A stretch of 47,450 nt of DNA from an uncultured Saprospiraceae bacterium (GTDB taxonomy: Bacteria; Bacteroidota; Bacteroidia; Chitinophagales; Saprospiraceae), in contig CALJPQ010000017.1 of the NCBI GenBank assembly GCA_937980645.1, forward strand, positions 1-47,450. Reading direction: 5' to 3'. The translations under genes were made by a program, and so were the position numbers. Within the stretch, counting starts at the first letter, position 1. Each line of letters starts with the position of its first letter. The notes below the pieces were generated by a model. That model did not search any database, was not told where the DNA came from, and worked only from the letters and a program-made list of their open reading frames with translations. This document shows, one piece after another, positions 43,052-47,450 of this stretch.

Positions 43052-43849
43052 ATGCGCATCCAGTTCAGCCTCTCATGCCAGAAGGGCACCGTTATTCCGA
43101 TCAATTACCAGTCGGAAATTTCGAGCTGGGTCTTTACGGTGCTCTCTAAGGCGGGTTTAGAGCTGTCCCAGTACATTCAACAATTAGGATTTGATGTTGG
43201 GACGCGAACCTTTCGGCTTTTCACTTTTAGTCCGTTAGCCATCTATCCCTATGAAATGGATCAGGCACGGCAGGAATTTAAGCTATTAGGCCAACAAGTC
43301 AAACTGACTATCTCGATGTATCTCGACCCGGCCTATGAGTATCAAGTCATCCAACTGTTTCGCTACACGCCGTTAGAGTTAGGCTCCTTTGAGGGAGGGC
43401 CTGCTCAGTTCAACGTCAAGCACTGGCAGGTACAGCCCAAGGCGCAGCTAAAAGAAACTATGCAGTTTCGCGCGCTGTCGCCCATATCCATCACCAGTGT
43501 GGAGGAGGGCAAAAACGCACACCAGTTCATCTTGCCCGATAGCGAAACTTATGACATCAGCTTCTTCAATCACGCTGTCCGGCGCTTTAAGGCCGCCATG
43601 CAATATCGCTCGTTGGCGGCGCTGGGGCTGCTCGATCCTGCTTTTCCGATGCAATATCGGTTGCTGGGGCAGGCCAAATCCCGACTTATTCACCTCAAAC
43701 CCAACATGGATGGGCTGACGCAACTGCGCGGTTTTATCTATGAGTTTGAGGTCAGCATGCCTAAGCCACTCATGGAGTTCTGCTATTACGCCGGTTTTGG
43801 CGAGTATCCGCACCTTGGCTTTGGCTGTGTGGACATTAAAACTTCTTGA
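43052..43849 (+). CDS. Orphan Cas6-family RNA-binding protein, probably non-cleaving
   Basis: A 265-residue protein with the Cas6 two-RAMP layout: a first domain ending FRLFTFSPL, a middle segment MQFRALSPISITSV...NAHQFILPDS, and the C-terminal Gly-rich loop GFGEYPHLGFGCVDIK. Family knowledge: active Cas6 enzymes use a Tyr and a His in the first domain (Y31/H46 in Pyrococcus furiosus) to cut CRISPR precursor RNA. By eye-alignment these positions are F28 and Q43, so cleavage may be lost, as in the known non-catalytic Cas6 proteins. No other cas gene or CRISPR array is in the window. A small stem (GCCC-AAA/TTT-GGGC, 43001-43017) lies 34 bp upstream. Confidence 0.82.
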   Translation: MRIQFSLSCQKGTVIPINYQSEISSWVFTVLSKAGLELSQYIQQLGFDVGTRTFRLFTFSPLAIYPYEMDQARQEFKLLGQQVKLTISMYLDPAYEYQVIQLFRYTPLELGSFEGGPAQFNVKHWQVQPKAQLKETMQFRALSPISITSVEEGKNAHQFILPDSETYDISFFNHAVRRFKAAMQYRSLAALGLLDPAFPMQYRLLGQAKSRLIHLKPNMDGLTQLRGFIYEFEVSMPKPLMEFCYYAGFGEYPHLGFGCVDIKTS

Positions 43850-43932
43850 AAGCTCTGCTTGGGTATTCAAAACAGCCACCCTAACAAAAGCGTTTGCTAT
43901 TTTGAACTGAAACAACAGTAAACGGTAACGCT

Positions 43933-44340
43933 ATGTCCCCTTTCTCTCCTTCGGCCCTCTGTTGCCTCACTACCCTACTTATTTGGGGCTGCGACTACGC
44001 CGAAAAAAAGCCGGAGATCGCCGCAGCCGACCTGCAAGGCCGCTGGGAGCTGACGCGCGGCTTCCGCAACCAACGCGAAACCCAAACCCTCATCGGTACC
44101 TATTTCCTCTTCAGCGCCGACGGCAAACTAACCACCAACCTGCCTATCGGTATAGAAGCACCGTTGCCGTATGAGATTGCTCAAAACACCATTCGGCATC
44201 AAACTTCGCCCGCCACAATTTACGAGGTGCTCCAGCATACCGATAGCACTTTGGTCTTAAGCCTCTCCCTACGTGGCCTGCCTTTTGAACTGCACCTCCG
44301 GCGCGCAACTGCGGACACCGTCCCTGAATTGTTGCAATAG
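43933..44340 (+). CDS. Small lipoprotein, lipocalin-like
   Basis: A 135-residue protein with a lipobox LIWGC (Cys20), so lipid-anchored. The rest has short alternating strands (LQGRWELTRGF, LFSADGKLTT, IYEVLQHTDSTLVLSLSLRG), fitting a small lipocalin-like or DUF-type beta barrel of Bacteroidota. The exact family is not recognised. It sits between cas6 (83 bp) and the mannose-1-phosphate guanylyltransferase gene (69 bp), with no overlap. Confidence 0.7.
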   Translation: MSPFSPSALCCLTTLLIWGCDYAEKKPEIAAADLQGRWELTRGFRNQRETQTLIGTYFLFSADGKLTTNLPIGIEAPLPYEIAQNTIRHQTSPATIYEVLQHTDSTLVLSLSLRGLPFELHLRRATADTVPELLQ

Positions 44341-44409
44341 CGCACGCGCCTTTTGTGCACGCCCATTGCCCGCCCTTGCGCAACTTTGCCGCACATTTCT
44401 GGCCCAAAC

Positions 44410-45495
44410 ATGCAGAACACTCCTGACGTCTATGTAGCCATCATGGCCGGCGGCGTAGGCAGCCGCTTCTGGCCCGGAAGCCGCGAACATCGCCCCAAAC
44501 AATTCCTAGACATCCTCGGCGTAGGCAAAAGCCTGCTGCGCCTCACCTTCGAGCGCTTCCTCGGCCTGTGCCCGGCCTCCCACATTTTTGTCGTAACAAA
44601 CGCCGCCTACACCGACCTGGTCGCCGAACAACTGCCCGAACTAACCCCTAACCAGATACTGGGCGAACCCAGTCGCAACGACACCGCTCCTTGTGTCGCT
44701 TACACGGCCTTTAAATTGGCCGGCCTGAGCCCGAACGCTACCCTTGTTGTCGCCCCGTCCGACCACGTCGTCTTGCAACCCGATGTCTTCCTAAATCTGC
44801 TGCGCAAGGCCATTGACTTTGCCCACCAGCGCGAGGCCCTCATCACGCTGGGCATTCAGCCCACACACCCTCACACCGGATACGGCTATATCCAGGTAGG
44901 CCAGGAAGAAACCGACGGCATCTTCCGCGTGGAGCGCTTCACTGAAAAACCCAATGCCGAAACCGCACAGCAATTCCTCAACTCCGGCCAATACCTGTGG
45001 AACGCAGGTATCTTTATATGGCGCCTGCCTGCCATCCTACGCGCTTTCGAGCAACACGCTCCAGACATCTACGAGGTTTTGCAAAAAGGAAAAAACGCTT
45101 ACAATACTCCTCAGGAGGCCTCCTACCTGCAAGAGCATTACCCTACCACCCGAAAGGCCCCCGTGGACATCGCCATCCTGGAAAAAGCCGACAACGTCTT
45201 CACTTTGCCCGCCGACTTCGGTTGGTCGGACCTGGGCACGTGGGCCAGCCTACACCAGGAGTCGCCCAAGGATGCCCACGACAACGTCGTGCAAACTCAA
45301 ACAGCCCTGCTTTACGACGTACAGGATACACTCGTGCGGGCGCCTCAGGGCAAATTGCTCGTCGTGCGCGGCCTGCGTGATTACATCGTTGTGGACGAAG
45401 GCGATGTGCTGCTGATATGGCCCAAATCCGAAGAACAGGCCATTAAGCAGGCCCGTGCGGACGTCCAACGCCAGTTTGGAGAGGAATTTTTGTAG
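44410..45495 (+). CDS. manC: Mannose-1-phosphate guanylyltransferase
   Basis: A 361-residue protein from ATG 44410 (MQNTPDVYVAIMAGGVGS); a GTG 57 bp upstream is less likely. The pyrophosphorylase signature is MAGGVGSRFWPGSREHRPKQ at 12-31, then LGEPSRNDTAPCVAY near 82 and VVAPSDHV near 106, and ILEKADNVFTLPADFGWSDLGTW near 255. It makes GDP-mannose from GTP and mannose-1-phosphate, the donor for mannose and fucose in polysaccharides and glycolipids. The length fits the single-domain type without the phosphomannose isomerase domain. It supports an envelope-glycan theme together with the GT2 and GT4 genes nearby. Confidence 0.95.
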   Translation: MQNTPDVYVAIMAGGVGSRFWPGSREHRPKQFLDILGVGKSLLRLTFERFLGLCPASHIFVVTNAAYTDLVAEQLPELTPNQILGEPSRNDTAPCVAYTAFKLAGLSPNATLVVAPSDHVVLQPDVFLNLLRKAIDFAHQREALITLGIQPTHPHTGYGYIQVGQEETDGIFRVERFTEKPNAETAQQFLNSGQYLWNAGIFIWRLPAILRAFEQHAPDIYEVLQKGKNAYNTPQEASYLQEHYPTTRKAPVDIAILEKADNVFTLPADFGWSDLGTWASLHQESPKDAHDNVVQTQTALLYDVQDTLVRAPQGKLLVVRGLRDYIVVDEGDVLLIWPKSEEQAIKQARADVQRQFGEEFL

Positions 45496-45651
45496 CGCAG
45501 CAGATTTTTTTGGATAAAATTTTTTGCTGCCGAAAAATATCTCCTACTTTAGCCGTTGAATTTTGTTAATCCGCTTGTCGCTCCTAATGAGGGAGTTGTA
45601 CGGTCTGACCAACGCCGAGGATTTCATTCACTAAACCGTAAACAGCATCCC

Positions 45652-45918
45652 GTGAGACAACAGTGTACCTCCGTTACCGTACACCCCGAAATCCAAAAAG
45701 GCGCTCCGGTGTTTAGCGGCACCCGTATTCGTGTAGAGACCTTCTACGATTATATCCGCATTGGCGTTAGCGTATCGGAGTTTTTGCACGAATTTCCTTC
45801 TATTACCCCCGACCAGGCGTATGAGGTGTACGAATTGTACCGCAATCATTACACCTTAGAGCAAATAGCTGCCATGGCCAATGGGCCGGGTACGATATAC
45901 CCGGCAAGCAACCGTTAA
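45652..45918 (+). CDS. DUF433 protein (antitoxin-like)
   Basis: No in-frame ATG exists, so I use GTG at 45652 (VRQQCTSVTVHPEIQKGAPV), giving 88 residues; a TTG at 45556 would add 32 unlike residues. The core HPEIQKGAPVFSGTRIRVETFYDYIRIGVSVSEFLHEFPS matches DUF433, a winged-helix-like fold found in VapB45-type antitoxins and as free DNA-binding proteins. No PIN toxin or other partner is adjacent, so it is either a solitary regulator or a leftover antitoxin. A hairpin follows at 45919-45957. Confidence 0.8.
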   Translation: MRQQCTSVTVHPEIQKGAPVFSGTRIRVETFYDYIRIGVSVSEFLHEFPSITPDQAYEVYELYRNHYTLEQIAAMANGPGTIYPASNR

Positions 45919-45957
45919 GGCTCTCTTCCAGAACGCTCCTTTTGAGTGGGAAGAGCC
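45919..45957 (+). terminator. Hairpin after the DUF433 gene, possible terminator
   Basis: GGCTCTCTTCC pairs with GGGAAGAGCC (one bulge) right after the stop codon, with a loop of about 18 bases. There is no T-run, so intrinsic termination is uncertain; the stem may just stabilise the RNA end. Confidence 0.4.
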
Positions 45958-46002
45958 GCTGCGCGCGAACGCAGAGTGCTCTTTGTGTGATCTCTTGGCC
46001 GC

Positions 46003-47118
46003 ATGTCATCCCGACGTATTCTCCTGATTGCCAACAGCGCCTGGAATCTGTGGAATTATCGTCGGAGCCTCGTTCAAGCCCTGCAGGAAGCGGGTCATGA
46101 AGTTCTGTTGGCCGCCCCGGAAGACCGCTTTAGTGCCTTTTTAAGGGCGCCTTTTTATCCGCTGCGTTGTTTGGAGCGCGGCTGGGTATCGCCGCTGGTT
46201 GTGGGGCGGGCTGTGGCTGAAATGGTGCGCTTGATGCGCCGCGAGCAGCCAGCACTGTGTCTGTTGTTCACCACATCGGCCAACCTGCTGGGCGGTTGGG
46301 CCGCGCGCCTGACGCAAACGCCCTACCTTTCGGTGGTAGAAGGGCTGGGCTATGCTGGCGCCCATGCGCTGCGCTGGCGATGGGTAGGCCGTCCATTGTT
46401 CCGCAGCGCCCTGCGAGGGGCACAGCGCGTGCTGTTTCTCAACGCTGACGACCTGTGTGAGGCGACGCGCCAGGGTGTTGTCGCGCCCGAAAAAGCCGCA
46501 CTCGTGCCCGGGCCAGGGGTGGATGCCGTGCATTTTGCGCCACACCCTTCAGCGGAACGCGCTGAGGTTGTTTTTCTGTATTGCGGGCGCTTGCTGCGCA
46601 ACAAAGGCGTACACCTCTTCGCTCAGGCTGCCCGGGTAGTGCGCGCGGCAGGCGCATCTGCAGTCTTCCGAGTCCTTGGCGCGCCCGATGCAGGCAACCC
46701 CGCCTCGCTGCCCTTGGAAGAGGTGACGGAATGGCATCGCACTGGCGCCATCCAGTACCTTGGCTCCGCCGACGACGTGCGCCCCCATCTGGCGGAGGCC
46801 GATGCTGTGGTGCTACCCACCTATTACCGCGAGGGCATGCCCCGCGCCTTGTTAGAAGCCATGTGCATGGAAAAAATCGCCATCGCCACCGACATGCCAG
46901 GATGCCGGGAGGTTATTGTACCCGGCCGGACGGGCTTCCTCGTGCCGCCGCGCGACGTACAAGCCCTGACGCGCGTCCTGACTCACGTCACCTCCCTGTC
47001 GCCCGAGCAACGAGCCTCTATAGGAAAAGATGCGCGCCAATGGGTGCTGGAGCGCTTCTCGGATGCAGTGGTTTTGCCACACTACCTGAAAGCCTTAGAG
47101 GACGTAATGCGCAAATAA
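46003..47118 (+). CDS. Family 4 glycosyltransferase
   Basis: A 371-residue GT-B protein starting MSSRRILLIANSAWNLWNYRR. The N-terminal half has the acceptor-domain pattern of WbpL/PglA-like GT4 enzymes (SLVQALQEAGHEVLLAAP); the C-terminal half has VFLYCGRLLRNKGVHLFAQA near 190, YLGSADDVRPHLAEADAVVLPTYYREGMPRALLEAMCME near 250-290 (the EGxPxxLLEA nucleotide-sugar signature) and REVIVPGRTGFLVPP near 305. It retains the donor sugar's stereochemistry and probably builds a surface glycan, consistent with manC nearby. Likely single-gene transcription. Confidence 0.93.
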   Translation: MSSRRILLIANSAWNLWNYRRSLVQALQEAGHEVLLAAPEDRFSAFLRAPFYPLRCLERGWVSPLVVGRAVAEMVRLMRREQPALCLLFTTSANLLGGWAARLTQTPYLSVVEGLGYAGAHALRWRWVGRPLFRSALRGAQRVLFLNADDLCEATRQGVVAPEKAALVPGPGVDAVHFAPHPSAERAEVVFLYCGRLLRNKGVHLFAQAARVVRAAGASAVFRVLGAPDAGNPASLPLEEVTEWHRTGAIQYLGSADDVRPHLAEADAVVLPTYYREGMPRALLEAMCMEKIAIATDMPGCREVIVPGRTGFLVPPRDVQALTRVLTHVTSLSPEQRASIGKDARQWVLERFSDAVVLPHYLKALEDVMRK

Positions 47119-47222
47119 AAATCCGCAAAGGCCCTTCGGAGATAAGAGAGCAAGTGTTGTTTTCTAACGCTGGAATGCCTGCCAGGCTGTTTCAGATGCT
47201 GCTGATAGCGGTTTTGGTGGCC

Positions 47223-47230
47223 TATCTTTG
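47223..47230 (+). promoter_or_regulatory. -7 promoter box (TATCTTTG) of the right AAA-ATPase-like gene
   Basis: An exact TAnnTTTG match 19 bp before the ATG at 47250. The preceding CC, the box and the following GTG, then AAAAAGCGCGC, are shared with the left copy at 641-648, so promoter and leader were duplicated with the gene. Confidence 0.75.
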
Positions 47231-47249
47231 TGCTCAAAAAGCGCGCGAG

Positions 47250-47450
47250 ATGGCCAGACCTCTTTTCCCCTATGGTGTCAGTCACTTTAGCAAGTTGGTC
47301 AGCGAGAACCATGTGTACGTGGATCGCACGTGGGCCATTGAGCGTCTGGAGCGTCTAAGTACGTCGTACCACATTTTCCTGCGTCCGCGTCGTTTTGGCA
47401 AGAGCCTGTTCCTTTCGGTGCTGGAGCACTACTACGGCCGCGAGCACCGC
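47250..47450 (+). CDS. AAA-ATPase-like protein, second copy, 5' part only
   Basis: An open frame from ATG 47250 to the right edge (67 codons), starting MARPLFPYGVSHFSKL and reaching YYGREHR. Walker A-like RPRRFGKS at 45-52 is present. It is 54/67 identical to the left-edge copy in the protein, with an identical stretch of 72 bases at the very end (47379-47450 versus 421-492 on the other strand). Family and probable C-terminal nuclease domain as for the left copy; the rest lies outside the window. Confidence 0.85.
   Translation, partial: MARPLFPYGVSHFSKLVSENHVYVDRTWAIERLERLSTSYHIFLRPRRFGKSLFLSVLEHYYGREHR
47379..47450 (+). repeat. 72-bp exact repeat at the window edge
   Basis: Identical to the reverse complement of 421-492, starting CTGCGTCCGCGTCG and running to the last base. 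It covers the Walker A region of the AAA-ATPase-like paralogues. Confidence 0.95.

Overview
The window looks like a piece of a Bacteroidota chromosome, most likely a Saprospiria-like or related gliding lineage. Evidence seen in the sequence: secreted proteins with type IX secretion (T9SS) C-terminal sorting regions, a 2,860-residue SprB-repeat adhesin ending in a gliding-motility-type C-terminal domain, many -7 boxes of the Bacteroidota form TAnnTTTG (often TACCTTTG) just upstream of starts, and starts that generally lack a Shine-Dalgarno sequence. I saw no rRNA, tRNA, CRISPR array or complete insertion sequence.

Layout. 1-621: 5' part of an AAA-ATPase-like gene, leaving the window on the left. 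775-1182: a 6-pyruvoyl-tetrahydropterin-synthase-type enzyme. 1430-4776: a DUF1800/DUF1501 pair, the second exported with a T9SS tail. 4825-5088: a small minus-strand transcription unit (promoter, 32-codon basic ORF, terminator). 5325-6587: a secreted beta-propeller. 6647-10204: SMC. 10505-19087: the giant SprB-repeat protein. 19490-22154: M24B aminopeptidase and, convergent, an HtrA protease. 22318-25769: an HD-domain protein, then a translationally coupled P-loop ATPase/TPR pair that looks like an uncharacterised sensing or conflict module. 25829-28366: a secreted PIG-L deacetylase-like protein.

28478-37345 is one long minus-strand cluster. In transcription order it holds a GT-B transferase, an SpsF-type cytidylyltransferase, a split transketolase, a class III aminotransferase, an SDR, a KdsC-type phosphatase, a NeuB-type synthase, a sterol-desaturase-family membrane enzyme and an SMR transporter. 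It reads as a pathway making and activating an unusual nonulosonate-like or amino-sugar surface residue. Three intergenic gaps in the cluster carry arrays of a 25-26 bp repeat centred on a palindrome (consensus GGCCAAACAAGTTTGGCC) with compensatory changes; this is the most unusual structure in the window.

37477-41425: a lipoprotein peptidyl-prolyl isomerase, a small hypothetical, an Rpn-family nuclease broken by two frameshifts, an aldo/keto reductase and a GT2 transferase. 41579-43849: a small membrane protein, a membrane-anchored coiled-coil protein, and an orphan Cas6 whose usual catalytic Tyr and His seem replaced. 43933-47118: a lipoprotein, mannose-1-phosphate guanylyltransferase, a DUF433 protein and a GT4 transferase. 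47250-47450: a second copy of the AAA-ATPase-like gene, leaving on the right; the last 72 bases are identical to a stretch of the left copy.

The genes for GDP-mannose synthesis, three glycosyltransferases and the CTP-activated sugar cluster suggest that much of this region serves surface polysaccharide or glycoprotein assembly, alongside T9SS-exported surface proteins. All family names come from reading motifs and from memory; no database search was run.
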